DNA from: Peptoniphilus duerdenii ATCC BAA-1640
Lineage (GTDB): Bacteria > Bacillota > Clostridia > Tissierellales > Peptoniphilaceae
Direction: 5' to 3'
DNA: 64,000 nucleotides
Assembly (NCBI RefSeq): GCF_000146345.1
Contig: NZ_GL397071.1
Coordinates: forward strand, 1,423,591-1,487,590
Shown here: positions 7,818 to 16,567 of the stretch, piece by piece
Layout of the letters: the number at the start of each line of letters is the position of its first letter
How positions within the stretch are numbered: the first letter of the stretch is position 1
Notes under the pieces: model-generated
What the model was told of the DNA's origin: nothing
The model's database searches: none
The model's input: the letters and a program-made list of their open reading frames with translations, nothing else
Position numbers and translations under genes: made by a program

Positions 7818-7859
7818 TTAATTATTGAGATAGTCCTGTTTAGAGAAAGGAGATTGAAA

Positions 7860-9479
7860 TTGAGCAGGACTAAAAAATATGTAGCAGGACTTTATTGTAG
7901 ACTATCAAAGGACGATGGAAACTCAGTTGAGAGTATGAGTATATGGTCACAAAAAGTAATGTTAAAACAATTTGCAGAAAGTAACAGTATCGCTATTTAT
8001 GATTATTATGTAGATGATGGTTATTCGGGAACAAACTTTGAAAGACCATCATTTAAGAAGATGATTACTGATATTGAAAACGGAAAAATAAATTGTGTTA
8101 TAACAAAAGACTTATCAAGGTTAGGAAGAAACTATCTTCAAAGTGGAGCATATATCGAAATGTACTTTCCACAAAAGAACATAAGATATATTGCAATAAC
8201 AGATGGTATAGACACATTAAATAGCAATCAAAATGATATTATGCCATTTAAAAACATTCTCAATGAAATGTACGCAAAGGATACTTCCAAAAAAGTTAAA
8301 AGTGCAATTCAAAGCAGAATGAGAGAGGGAACATATATAGGCTCTAAAGCTCCATTTGGTTATCTTAAAGACCCTAATAATAAACGCAGATTAATCATAG
8401 ATGAGAAAACTAAACCTATTATAGAACTCATTTATAAACTGTGTTTAGAGGGTAAGGGTACTCAACTTATTAGCCAGGAGTTGATGAAGAGAAAAATTCC
8501 AAGACCAAGTGCTTTTGTTGAAAATGCTGAAAAGCTTTATGGACTAACAGAAGAAAATAAATATCAATGGTCACATAGAATGGTGTTAAATGTTTTACGA
8601 GATCCAGTTTATTGTGGAAATATGGCAAGAAATAAAAGACCCACCTTATCATTTAAGAACTCAAAAAGAATGTATATTCCTAAAAGTGACTATATTTATG
8701 CTAGAAATACCCACGAGGGAATAGTCAGCGAGGAAGTATGGGAACAAGTTCAAACAATGGTCGATAAGAGGAAGTGTAACAATAAAAAGGGACTCTATTA
8801 TGACAACATTTTTCAAGGACTTGTAAGATGTCCTAAATGTGGTTATGCATTGACACCAAAAACTGATTATAGGCTTAAAAAGAAAGAACTCATAGACTTT
8901 GTTCACTTTTCTTGCTCCACATATAAAAAATATGGGGTAAATGCTTGTTCATCACACAGAATTGAAGCTAGGGATCTATATAATATTGTTCTTGAAGATA
9001 TACAATATCATGGAAGTATGGCACTATCTGCTAAAGAGGACTTTGTCGAAAAGATAATAGAAAAGATTGAAGTAGAAAAAATTGACGAGGGGAAAGAACT
9101 ATCTAACAAGCTGGAGCTTAAAAAGAACCAATTAGCAGAATTAGATAGAAGCTATGAACAGTTATATGAAGATAGGTTAGAGGGAAATATAACCGAAAGA
9201 AACTTCAATCTAATGAATGTGAGCATATCTAAAAAACAAGACAAGTTAATCGAGGAAATAAAGGTCTTAGAGGGCGATATAGAAGTATCTTTTGAAACTG
9301 AAGATAACTACAAAAAATTCATGAATAATATTAGCAAGTACGCTAAGATAAAATCGCTAAACAGATATATTTTAAATCAAATAATAGATAAGATATATGT
9401 CTATGACAAGGAAGAAATAGACGGTCAAATTAGCCAAAAGGTTGAAATTCACTACAAGTTTATAGGTAAATTAAATTGA
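7860..9479 (+). CDS. Large serine recombinase (TnpX/TndX type)
   Basis: The 539-residue enzyme would excise and insert the element through a serine-DNA link. Y-C-R-L-S-K-D-D-G carries the probable nucleophile Ser16; the resolvase domain continues to about residue 145 with D-D-G-Y-S-G-T-N-F-E-R-P and T-K-D-L-S-R-L-G-R. A recombinase domain follows, then a zinc ribbon (C-P-K-C-G ... C-S-T ... C-S-S-H) near residues 325-365 and a C-terminal coiled coil. The TTG at 7860 is preferred because AAAGGAG lies eight bases upstream; a TTG at 7854 is too close. Its stop codon is at the edge of the inserted element. Confidence 0.9.
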   Translation: MSRTKKYVAGLYCRLSKDDGNSVESMSIWSQKVMLKQFAESNSIAIYDYYVDDGYSGTNFERPSFKKMITDIENGKINCVITKDLSRLGRNYLQSGAYIEMYFPQKNIRYIAITDGIDTLNSNQNDIMPFKNILNEMYAKDTSKKVKSAIQSRMREGTYIGSKAPFGYLKDPNNKRRLIIDEKTKPIIELIYKLCLEGKGTQLISQELMKRKIPRPSAFVENAEKLYGLTEENKYQWSHRMVLNVLRDPVYCGNMARNKRPTLSFKNSKRMYIPKSDYIYARNTHEGIVSEEVWEQVQTMVDKRKCNNKKGLYYDNIFQGLVRCPKCGYALTPKTDYRLKKKELIDFVHFSCSTYKKYGVNACSSHRIEARDLYNIVLEDIQYHGSMALSAKEDFVEKIIEKIEVEKIDEGKELSNKLELKKNQLAELDRSYEQLYEDRLEGNITERNFNLMNVSISKKQDKLIEEIKVLEGDIEVSFETEDNYKKFMNNISKYAKIKSLNRYILNQIIDKIYVYDKEEIDGQISQKVEIHYKFIGKLN

Positions 9480-10972
9480 CCACTTCGGACTACTCACCAG
9501 ACCTAGAGCAAAGAAGTGGTAGAATTGTTCGCCAAGGTAATGAAAATGATAAAGTTAATATCTTTAGATATGTAACAGAGAATACCTTTGACGCCTATTT
9601 ATGGCAGACAATAGAGAATAAGCAAAAATTCATATCCCAAATAATGACAAGCAAGACACCTGTGCGTGTTGCTGAAGATGTTGATGAAGCAAGTCTATCT
9701 TATTCAGAAATTAAGGCTTTAGCTACTGGTAATCCTCTAATTAAAGAAAAAATGGATTTAGATAACGAAGTTACAAAACTAAAAATGCTGGAAGCAAACT
9801 ACAAGTCTAATAAATATAAGCTTGAAGATAAGGTAAATAAAATTTATCCTCAAAGTATTTTAAAAACTGAAATGGAGATAAAGGCAGTTAAAGAAGATAT
9901 TGCAAGTGTTGAAAAATTAGGAGAAGGAGATAGCAAATTCACTTCAATCAGTCTTGGGGCAAATAAAATTTTAGATAAGAAAGAGGCTGGAGAGAAGCTA
10001 TTAGAAGAAATAAAAAAGGTAAAGATAAATGATAGCAAGGTTATTGGTAAATATAGGAATTTAGACTTACAAGTTTCATATAACTTTATGACTAATACTC
10101 ACACCTTTAAACTTCTAGGAAAAGCAGAATACTTCGGAGAGTTTTCAAACTCTACTGATGGTAATATAACAAGGCTTGATAATGCAATTGAAAAAATGCC
10201 TGCAAGACTTGAAAGGTTGAATCAAAACCTTGAAAACTATAAAGAATCTTTAGAAAATGCCAAAGTAGAACTGACTAAACCATTTGAAAAAGCAGATGAG
10301 TTAAGGGATAAGACACTAAGACTAGCTGAAATTAATAAACTTTTAGATATGGGAGAAGTGGAAGAATTAGAAAACCAATCACCATTATTAGAAGATTTAA
10401 AAAGGGCGATAGTTGATTATTCTAACTATGAGTTTTCAGAATCTAATAGCTATGAAGACTTTGACAAATTATATCCTGATTTAAGCCATATAGGACTTGC
10501 CTATACAGAAACACCTGATGGTAAGCATTCGATTCAATATGAGGTAAATTTGGAAGAAAAAACATGGACTCAGTATGTAGACAATGTAGCTATTAGAACA
10601 GAATCTTTTGTAGAGAAAGATATATCCAACTCACAAGCTATTAAAGATATGACCGAAGCTATAAAGATGTCTAGTTTTGATGATCTGGTATCAGTAGATG
10701 AAGAAGATTTAAAACAAGCACTGGGCTTAGAAATAGATGATGACGGAAACTTCTATGATCCACTAGCAAAAGATCTTGATAATGATGGAATACCAGATAG
10801 GTATGACAATGATTTTAAAGATAGTGATTACTTTGAATCAACTTATGATGTAGAGGATAATCTTCACACAAGGGAGGAGAAACCATCAATATTGGGACAA
10901 ATATCAAAATTCAAATCAGAAGAAGAAAAAGATAAAAATCAAGAAAAAAACGAAAAAGGACAAGAAAGGTAG
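9480..10972 (+). pseudogene. C-terminal remnant of SNF2-type helicase gene
   Basis: The frame opens with P-D-L-E-Q-R-S-G-R-I-V-R-Q-G-N, helicase motif VI of the very large SNF2/methylase-like proteins of Firmicute ICEs, followed by their conserved A-Y-L-W-Q-T-I-E-N-K-Q-K-F region. Everything N-terminal is missing, replaced by the serine-recombinase element. A D-L-D-N-D-G-I-P-D-R-Y-D-N-D segment near the end resembles a calcium-binding loop. The tail holds K-P-S-I-L-G-Q-I-S-K-F-K, the shared C-terminal motif. Translation of the fragment alone would need a fortuitous TTG at 9476. Confidence 0.85.
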
Positions 10973-11015
10973 AGGAGGGCGAAAGGCTCTCCTTATTTAG
11001 TACAAGGAGGAAATT

Positions 11016-11672
11016 ATGGAATACAAAGATATTAGAGAAAACTTAGAAGAAATGATGAATGATAATTACAAGGACTTTATAAAAGCACTTGTGAGTATAG
11101 AAAAAGGTGTTAATGATGAAAAGGCACTTGAAGAAGTCTATGTTTTATATATGATCAAAGACACAACAGGTCTATTAAATGATGACTTTGACTATATGAT
11201 TGATGATATGAAAGAACAAGGTAAGATTGTTGAAAATGTCAGTGACATTGAAGAAAAAGATGATCTTATAAATCTTGTCGGTAATATAGTTGGAAAAGTA
11301 GAAAATCTTGAAAGAGAAAATGCAAATGGAGAAAAGTTCAAGGTAAGCAACTTTTCAATTGTTTCAAAAGATAACGATGGAAATAAAGTTTATACCAATT
11401 GTTCAGCTTATGGAGATAAGACAAAAGATTTAGAGAATCTAAAAAAAGGAGATTTTGTTAAAATATTTGGTCAAGTAAAAACAAGTATTGATAACAACGG
11501 AAAAGAACATAAGAATGTTCGTATTTTATCTTCTAAGCTCTTAAAAGCAAAAGAACAAGTAAAGAGTCAAGACAAGGATAAAAAGTCCATATTAGGGCAA
11601 ATAAAAAGCTTTAAGACAGATGACAAAGCTAAGTCAAATAAAAAACAACAGAGCAAAGGTGCAGAGAGATAA
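11016..11672 (+). CDS. OB-fold SSB-like ICE protein
   Basis: The first 85 residues are acidic and helical. Residues 88-180 resemble a single-stranded-DNA-binding OB fold: G-N-I-V-G-K-V-E-N-L, a V-S-N-F-S-I-V strand, V-Y-T-N-C-S-A-Y-G, L-K-K-G-D-F-V-K-I-F-G-Q-V and K-N-V-R-I-L-S. It probably coats transferred or replicating ICE DNA. The C-terminal tail has K-K-S-I-L-G-Q-I-K-S-F-K, matching the SNF2 remnant encoded directly upstream. AGGAGG precedes the ATG. A partial duplicate lies at 16167-16562. Confidence 0.7.
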   Translation: MEYKDIRENLEEMMNDNYKDFIKALVSIEKGVNDEKALEEVYVLYMIKDTTGLLNDDFDYMIDDMKEQGKIVENVSDIEEKDDLINLVGNIVGKVENLERENANGEKFKVSNFSIVSKDNDGNKVYTNCSAYGDKTKDLENLKKGDFVKIFGQVKTSIDNNGKEHKNVRILSSKLLKAKEQVKSQDKDKKSILGQIKSFKTDDKAKSNKKQQSKGAER

Positions 11673-11677
11673 ATATC

Positions 11678-11707
11678 GGCAGTCTTCGGACTGCCTTTAT
11701 TTTTTTG
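11678..11707 (+). terminator. Terminator after SSB-like gene
   Basis: GGCAGTC-TTCG-GACTGCC is a perfect UUCG-type tetraloop hairpin followed by a T-rich run. The same hairpin ends the duplicate gene at 16568. Confidence 0.9.
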
Positions 11708-11798
11708 TAAATTTGCAGTATTTACTCATATAAATAAGTTTTAAATGCTCTAAGATAAATACATAAGAAAATAAGTCTTATTGATATGAGGTTTATAA

Positions 11799-12293
11799 AT
11801 GAATGTAATTGAAGTGAAAAACATGAGTAAAAATTTTAAAAACAAGAAGCTTTTTAATAATTTTTCTCTAGAAATTGAAGCTAATACAGTCCATGCCCTT
11901 GTTGGTCCTAATGGCGCTGGTAAGACTTCTCTGCTTAGGATACTCACTGGTCTTTATGAATAAGATGGTGGCGAAATTAAGATTAAGGGAAATCATGCAA
12001 TGTTACTTGAAAATGACTATCTGTATGAAGATAAAACTGGGATAGAAAATATTAAATTATACGGTGTGTATTTCGGTTATGGTTTAGATTCTTATCAAAA
12101 ATATTCTGACTTGTTAGAAATTACAAATGATCTGGGTAGAAATGTTTCGACATATTCTAAGGGTATGAAGAGAAAATTATCTTTGTTAATTATTGTAATG
12201 ATGAATAGAGAGATAATATTTTTAGATGAGGTAACTAGTGGGGTAGACCCAATCTCAAGAGTCGAGATAAGAAAGCTTTTAGATAAAAATGCC
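11799..12293 (+). pseudogene. Broken ABC transporter ATPase gene
   Basis: Reading from the ATG gives an ABC ATPase with Walker A V-G-P-N-G-A-G-K-T-S, signature Y-S-K-G-M-K-R-K-L and Walker B I-I-F-L-D-E-V-T-S-G. An in-frame TAA at 11961-11963 interrupts it after residue 54. The 3' part is cut off after R-K-L-L-D-K-N and joined in frame to an HTH gene. No permease follows. Confidence 0.8.
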
Positions 12294-12299
12294 GCACTT

Positions 12300-12527
12300 A
12301 TGTCTCTTATGACACTTAACTATAAACCATTATGGATACAGTTAGCAAAAAAAGGACTAAAGAAAACAGATGTAATAGCTATGGCAGGACTTACAACAAA
12401 TGTTATGGCACAAATGGGCAAGGATAAACCAATAACAATGAAAAACATAGAAAAGATATGTAAAGCTCTAAAATGTACGCCTAATGATATATTTAGTTTT
12501 GAAAATACATTTGAAAGTGAGATTTAA
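12300..12527 (+). CDS. XRE/Cro-type HTH regulator fused after ABC relic
   Basis: The 75 residues match small Cro/C1-like regulators: N-Y-K-P-L-W-I-Q-L-A-K-K-G-L-K-K-T-D, a helix-turn-helix with M-A-G-L-T-T-N-V-M-A-Q-M-G-K, and I-C-K-A-L-K-C-T-P-N-D-I-F at the end. ATG codons at 12300 and 12309 are possible starts, but no clear ribosome site is left because the upstream DNA is ABC transporter sequence. The natural start and promoter may be lost, so expression is doubtful. Confidence 0.6.
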   Translation: MSLMTLNYKPLWIQLAKKGLKKTDVIAMAGLTTNVMAQMGKDKPITMKNIEKICKALKCTPNDIFSFENTFESEI

Positions 12528-12573
12528 AATCAACAGAGATATATTAAAAATACAAAAAATATTATTTTAAATG

Positions 12574-12612
12574 GTCAAAACACTTGACTATTTTTTAAAT
12601 CTATTATATACT
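12574..12612 (+). promoter_or_regulatory. Promoter and operator of the BlaI-like regulator
   Basis: TTGACT (12584-12589) and TATACT (12607-12612) are 17 bases apart. The -35 overlaps an inverted repeat GTCAA-aacac-TTGAC (12574-12588), and a further GTCAA half-site follows the -10. A repressor bound here would block transcription, which fits autoregulation by the BlaI-type product. Confidence 0.7.
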
Positions 12613-12685
12613 CAAGGCGAAGATAGTCAAAGTTACAAAAATAAAAAAATAAATGAAACTGCAATTTACATAGGAGGTAAGATAG

Positions 12686-13108
12686 TTGGAATTTTCAGAT
12701 GGTGAACTACTAGTAATGGAAGAGTTGTGGAAAGGTGATATATTAGATGAAAATGGAGAAATTCAAGCCTTAGCCTTATCAAAAATATTAATGGAAAGGC
12801 ACAATATAAGCAAAACATCTTGCTACACATTTTTTGGAAGATTAGTAGAAAAAGGGGCGATAGCTAGAAGATATCCTAAATATACAATTAGAGTACTTGT
12901 ATCAAGAGAAGATGCTCTTTTGAATAAGCAAAAAGAAGCCTTTCATAAACTTTTTAAGGGATCGCTTTTAAATATTTGCAAAACGTTTTTACAAAACGAG
13001 GAAGTCACAAAAGAAGAAATAGAAGAAATGAAAAAATTAATAGCAAGCTTTGACGAAGAGGAGAAAGAAGACCAAGAGGAAGCTAAGAATGACACTAAGT
13101 CTAACTAG
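12686..13108 (+). CDS. BlaI/MecI/CopY family repressor
   Basis: The 140-residue protein has the family's N-terminal winged helix (about residues 5-75, with L-L-V-M-E-E-L-W-K-G-D and S-C-Y-T-F-F-G-R-L-V-E-K-G), then a dimerisation helix and a very acidic tail. Such repressors are released by proteolysis through an M56 membrane protease. The start is a TTG after AGGAGG. The gene overlaps the BlaR1-like gene by 20 bases. No beta-lactamase or PBP gene is near, so the regulated target is probably something else. Confidence 0.8.
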   Translation: MEFSDGELLVMEELWKGDILDENGEIQALALSKILMERHNISKTSCYTFFGRLVEKGAIARRYPKYTIRVLVSREDALLNKQKEAFHKLFKGSLLNICKTFLQNEEVTKEEIEEMKKLIASFDEEEKEDQEEAKNDTKSN

Positions 13109-14462
13109 TGTTCTTATACTCGAAAAATCTATAAAAAGTCTTTTCTTGTTAGCTATAATTTTCTTAGTTAGACCAATCTTAAATAAAAAAGCCTTTAGGT
13201 CAGCAAGCCTTATTTTGTGGGTAGTCTTATTAATCTATTTAATAAGTCCCTATGAACTTGAAATCGGAATAGAAAGTGTAAAGAACAATAGTATCCTATC
13301 ATATTTGATAGCTTTAACAAATCTTTTTAATTCTTGCTTATGCTGGTTAATAAATAAACTAGGCTATATATTTTTTAAACTAAACCGACTAATAGGTTCG
13401 ATTTTGATTTTTACTTACCTAGGAATAAAAATTTATAAATTCCATAAAGTTATGAAAGGCTCAGCCCTAACTGAAAACAGCCTGTGCAAGGAAAAAATAA
13501 GGGAATTTGGATTGAAAAGAAAAGTAGAGATTTATATCAATAACAATTTAAAAACTCCCCTTACCTTTGGAATCTTAAAACCTAGGATAATCTTACAAGA
13601 TCATATCCTAGCTGATAAAAAATTGCTAGACCATGTTTTGATCCATGAACTAATGCATATAAAGAAATTTCATATCCTACTCAACCACCTGGTAAATATA
13701 TTAGCCTGCCTATATTGGTTCAATCCACTCTTGTGGTTAAGCTTAAAATACCTAGACCAGGACATTGAAATAAATTGCGATAAGCTAGTGGTTCAACAAT
13801 TAGGCGACACAATAAAAAATAGAAAAGAATATTGCATGTCAATGCTAAAGTTATTAGAAATAGGAAGTAATACAAATAATTTAGTTTTAAAATTAAACCC
13901 AAATAAAGAAAGGATACTTATTATGAAACAATGGAAGAAGAAACTTACAGGATTGGTAGTATTTATATCGACATTTACATTTTGTTTGCCAGTATTTGCT
14001 AATGTGGCTGATCTAAATCAAAATAGGATTGATACAAAAGGTGAAATAGTTACTAATATTAACTCGGAATTTGGAGATAGAGTTCAAATAATAAGTGACG
14101 AAGAGTATCAAAAGTTAGAATTAGGAGAAGTATCGAGGACAGGTCTTAGAGCAGCAAATGTTGATGAGAATATAAGATTAAAAAGATTTGATAAGATAGA
14201 CTATGAATTTAACATGGATACCTGGACAGGTCCAGTTCATGATGGTTTTACAGTTAGATTAAAAGATATGTCTTGCTCAGGTGGAATTAAATATCAGGTT
14301 ATTATTGAAGAAGATGGAAAAATTATATATAACAAATTTTTTTCTTCAGACTCAATATTAAAGGTTAAGGCTAATAGAGGAAGTAGATATGTTGTTACGA
14401 TTGATAATGAATCAAATAAAACATTATCAGGAAAGGTAAAGATAAACTCATATGTAAGATAG
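13089..14462 (+). CDS. BlaR1/MecR1-like M56 membrane metalloprotease
   Basis: The 457-residue protein has N-terminal membrane segments, a cytoplasmic zinc protease domain with H-E-L-M-H (HExxH, His186) and the downstream E-I-N-C-D-K motif, then another membrane helix near residue 285. The C-terminal 150 residues are outside the cell and short; the penicillin-binding sensor domain of true BlaR1 is absent, so it senses another signal. It would cleave or inactivate the BlaI-like repressor encoded upstream. The ATG at 13089 overlaps the repressor gene and follows GAGGA. Confidence 0.8.
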   Translation: MTLSLTSVLILEKSIKSLFLLAIIFLVRPILNKKAFRSASLILWVVLLIYLISPYELEIGIESVKNNSILSYLIALTNLFNSCLCWLINKLGYIFFKLNRLIGSILIFTYLGIKIYKFHKVMKGSALTENSLCKEKIREFGLKRKVEIYINNNLKTPLTFGILKPRIILQDHILADKKLLDHVLIHELMHIKKFHILLNHLVNILACLYWFNPLLWLSLKYLDQDIEINCDKLVVQQLGDTIKNRKEYCMSMLKLLEIGSNTNNLVLKLNPNKERILIMKQWKKKLTGLVVFISTFTFCLPVFANVADLNQNRIDTKGEIVTNINSEFGDRVQIISDEEYQKLELGEVSRTGLRAANVDENIRLKRFDKIDYEFNMDTWTGPVHDGFTVRLKDMSCSGGIKYQVIIEEDGKIIYNKFFSSDSILKVKANRGSRYVVTIDNESNKTLSGKVKINSYVR

Positions 14463-14630
14463 ATAGGAGGTGAAATAATGGATTTAAATCCTTTGAGATA
14501 TAGTAATGGCGATTAGTTTAGATGCTATATTCTATAATATAGCTAGAAACAACAGTTGGAAAAATAGATAATATTTGATCTTAATGTCAAATATATTGAG
14601 GTCAGACAAAATTATATGAGGAGGTTAGAA

Positions 14631-15539
14631 ATGAAGAGAAGATTTACTCTATTAATAGCCATGGTGATGCTGTTAACAGCAATGGCAACAAATGTATTTG
14701 CTTCATCAGATCCAAATATTTATATTCATAATCAAATTGTAAAAACGGATGTAGTTCCATTTATTAAAAATGAAAGGACTATGGTTCCTTTGAGGATAAT
14801 TTCAGAAAATCTCGGGTACAATGTTCAATGGAATCAGAAAAAACAAGAAGTAAAAGTATCAGACAGAAATTTAGAAGTAAAGCTATATATTGGGAAGAAA
14901 GAAATAATTAACAATAATCATAAAGAAGTCCTCGATGTTGCTCCCCTAATTAAAAACGACAGAACTTTCGTACCATTACGATGTATTGCAGAAGCTTTTA
15001 ATCAAGTTGTAATCTGGGATCAAAAGGCAAGAAATGTTCATATTACTAGGGAAAAGGATATACCTAGTAACAAAAACGATTATATTGGACGGTTTGTATT
15101 AATTAATAGTATAGATGTATCTAGCTCAAAAGGTGATAAAAAATCTCCAGAGAGTTTAAGAATAGGTGATGTTGGTTTAATTCTTAAAAGTGAAGGGGAT
15201 TATTTATACATTGATCTAATAAAACCCCAAGGAGAAGCAACTGAAGATTGGTCTTTTGCCAAAGGATATGTTTTGAAGAAAGATTGTATTTTAAATCCAA
15301 GACCTAATGAGCTTGATTTGATTTCTAATGTATGTAGATTAAAAAATGGACAAATTAAAGTCCAAGATTCTATAAACGGAGAAACCTACGAGGTAGACGG
15401 AAATAGATTTGCAAACATTAAGAGAAAAGAAAAGAACCAACTATTAATAGAAATGCCTGGTGGTGCAAATAGCGCATGGGTTTCAAAGAACGATGTTGAT
15501 TTTGGTTTAGAGTACTTCACAGGAAATCTTAATAATTAA
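14631..15539 (+). CDS. Secreted stalk-domain (copper amine oxidase N-like) protein
   Basis: A signal peptide (F-T-L-L-I-A-M-V-M-L-L-T-A-M-A-T-N-V-F-A) is followed by two repeats of the stalk domain, recognised by V-P-F-I-K-N-E-R-T-M-V-P-L-R and A-P-L-I-K-N-D-R-T-F-V-P-L-R. The domain is common in exported proteins of Firmicutes and is thought to position other domains at the wall. The C-terminal 150 residues are unassigned. The ATG at 14631 is six bases after GAGGAGG; the ATG at 14616 lies before it. It follows the BlaI/BlaR1-like pair and could be their target. Confidence 0.75.
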   Translation: MKRRFTLLIAMVMLLTAMATNVFASSDPNIYIHNQIVKTDVVPFIKNERTMVPLRIISENLGYNVQWNQKKQEVKVSDRNLEVKLYIGKKEIINNNHKEVLDVAPLIKNDRTFVPLRCIAEAFNQVVIWDQKARNVHITREKDIPSNKNDYIGRFVLINSIDVSSSKGDKKSPESLRIGDVGLILKSEGDYLYIDLIKPQGEATEDWSFAKGYVLKKDCILNPRPNELDLISNVCRLKNGQIKVQDSINGETYEVDGNRFANIKRKEKNQLLIEMPGGANSAWVSKNDVDFGLEYFTGNLNN

Positions 15540-15604
15540 TTTATTTATGGCAAGAGATTTTTGTGAGCGAAATCTAAATACGTTCAAAAGATATTGAGAG
15601 GAAA

Positions 15605-15633
15605 AGCATCTAGAAAATTCTGGGTGCTTTTTT
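15605..15633 (+). terminator. Intrinsic terminator
   Basis: The arms AGCATCTAGA and TCTGGGTGCT pair with two G-U pairs and are followed by six T. It may end the stalk-protein transcript and lies 28 bases before the tape-measure relic. Confidence 0.6.
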
Positions 15634-15660
15634 GATGCCTAAAATTAAGGAGGTGAGATA

Positions 15661-15894
15661 TTGGCAAATAGAATAAAAGGGATAACTGTTGAGATTGGTG
15701 GGGACACTAGCAAATTACAAACGGCTCTAAAACATGTTAATACGGAGATAAAACATACTCAATCAGAACTGCGTGATGTTAACAAACTTCTTAAACTTGA
15801 TCCTGGCAATACTGAACTTATCTCACAAAAGCATAAGCTATTAGTACAGACCATAGAAGAACAATTAAAAAGAAAGAAGCAAAAAGAAATATAA
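15661..15894 (+). pseudogene. Phage tail tape-measure protein N-terminal relic
   Basis: The frame starts at a TTG after AAGGAGGTGA and encodes I-K-G-I-T-V-E-I-G-G-D-T-S-K-L-Q and L-R-D-V-N-K-L-L-K-L-D-P-G-N-T-E-L, the characteristic start of phage tail tape-measure proteins. It stops after 77 residues, whereas full proteins reach many hundreds. No other phage structural gene is nearby, so it is a prophage scrap captured in the ICE. Confidence 0.75.
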
Positions 15895-15956
15895 AATCAT
15901 CATAGAAACATAAATGATATTTCAAAAGACATAAAATTTTAATAATGAAACTTTGA

Positions 15957-15987
15957 AAGGGATAGCAAAAATGTTATCTCTTTTTTT
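15957..15987 (+). terminator. Terminator ahead of truncated DUF3847 copy
   Basis: The arms GGGATAGC and GTTATCTC pair with G-U and are followed by seven T. The T-run, spacer and ribosome site look like those in front of the first DUF3847 gene at the window start. Confidence 0.6.
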
Positions 15988-16008
15988 ATTACAATAAAGG
16001 AAATAAGT

Positions 16009-16113
16009 ATGAAAAAATTAGAACAAATAAGACAAGAGTCAAAAGATATAAAAGATAAAATTGACGATACAGAAGAAAGATTAAGGCAACTAAAAAACCA
16101 AGAAAAAAAATGA
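16009..16113 (+). pseudogene. Truncated second DUF3847 gene
   Basis: The 34 codons are nearly identical in sequence to the start of the gene at 41-331 (M-K-K-L-E-Q-I-R-Q-E-S-K). Homology then breaks inside a run of A, where the sequence switches to a copy of the end of the SNF2 gene (compare 16111-16165 with 10960-11014). This marks a deletion joining two ICE segments. Confidence 0.8.
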
Positions 16114-16166
16114 CAAGAGAGGTAGAGGAGGGCGAAAGGCTCTCCTTATTTAGTACAAGGAGGAAA

Positions 16167-16562
16167 TTGGGAAATATAGCTGGAAAATTAGAAAATCTTG
16201 AAAGAGAAAATGCTAATGGAGAAAAGTTCAAGGTAAGTAACTTTTCTCTTGTTTCTAAAGATGATGATGGAAATAAAGTTTATACTAATTGCTCAGCCTA
16301 TGGAGATAAGACAAAAGATTTAGAGAACCTTAAACAAGGTGATTTTGTTAAAATATTTGGTCAAGTAAAAACAAGCATTGATAACAACGGAAAGGAACAT
16401 AAAAACGTTCGTATTTTGTCGTCTAAGCTCTTAAAATCAAAAGAACAAGTAAAGAGTCAAGATAAAGATAAAAAGTCCATATTAGGGCAAATAAAAAGCT
16501 TTAAGACAGATGACAAAGCTAAGTCAAATAAGAAAGACCATAGCAAAGGAGCAGAGAGATAA
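16167..16562 (+). pseudogene. N-terminally truncated duplicate of SSB-like gene
   Basis: The sequence is a close copy of the OB-fold part of the gene at 11016-11672 and ends with the same tail and terminator; the first 88 residues are deleted. A TTG at 16167 lies three bases after the retained AAGGAGG, so a 131-residue OB-fold-only protein could perhaps be made. The tail keeps K-K-S-I-L-G-Q-I-K-S-F-K. Together with 10960-11707 it forms a direct repeat bracketing about 4.4 kb. Confidence 0.7.
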
Positions 16563-16567
16563 ATATC

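Larger units (their letters stand above)
1..9501. mobile_element. Nested mobilizable element with large serine recombinase
   Basis: The stretch ends with a TnpX/TndX-like recombinase whose stop codon (9477-9479) lies directly against the C-terminal part of an SNF2 helicase gene. Such recombinases insert at GA dinucleotides. Candidate GA pairs at the edge are 9478-9479 and 9500-9501; the second fits better because SNF2 family sequence starts at residues P-D-L-E-Q-R. The element carries its own relaxase and oriT-like hairpins. The left end and the N-terminal half of the SNF2 gene are not in the window. Confidence 0.55.

Noticed and set aside
12686-14462. Beta-lactam resistance locus
   Set aside because: The repressor and M56 protease resemble BlaI/BlaR1, but the sensor domain, a beta-lactamase and a PBP2a gene are all absent.
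14478-14516. Short frame M-D-L-N-P-L-R-Y-S-N-G-D after AGGAGG, reminiscent of RHS proteins
   Set aside because: Only 12 codons, no continuation in any frame; too little to assign.
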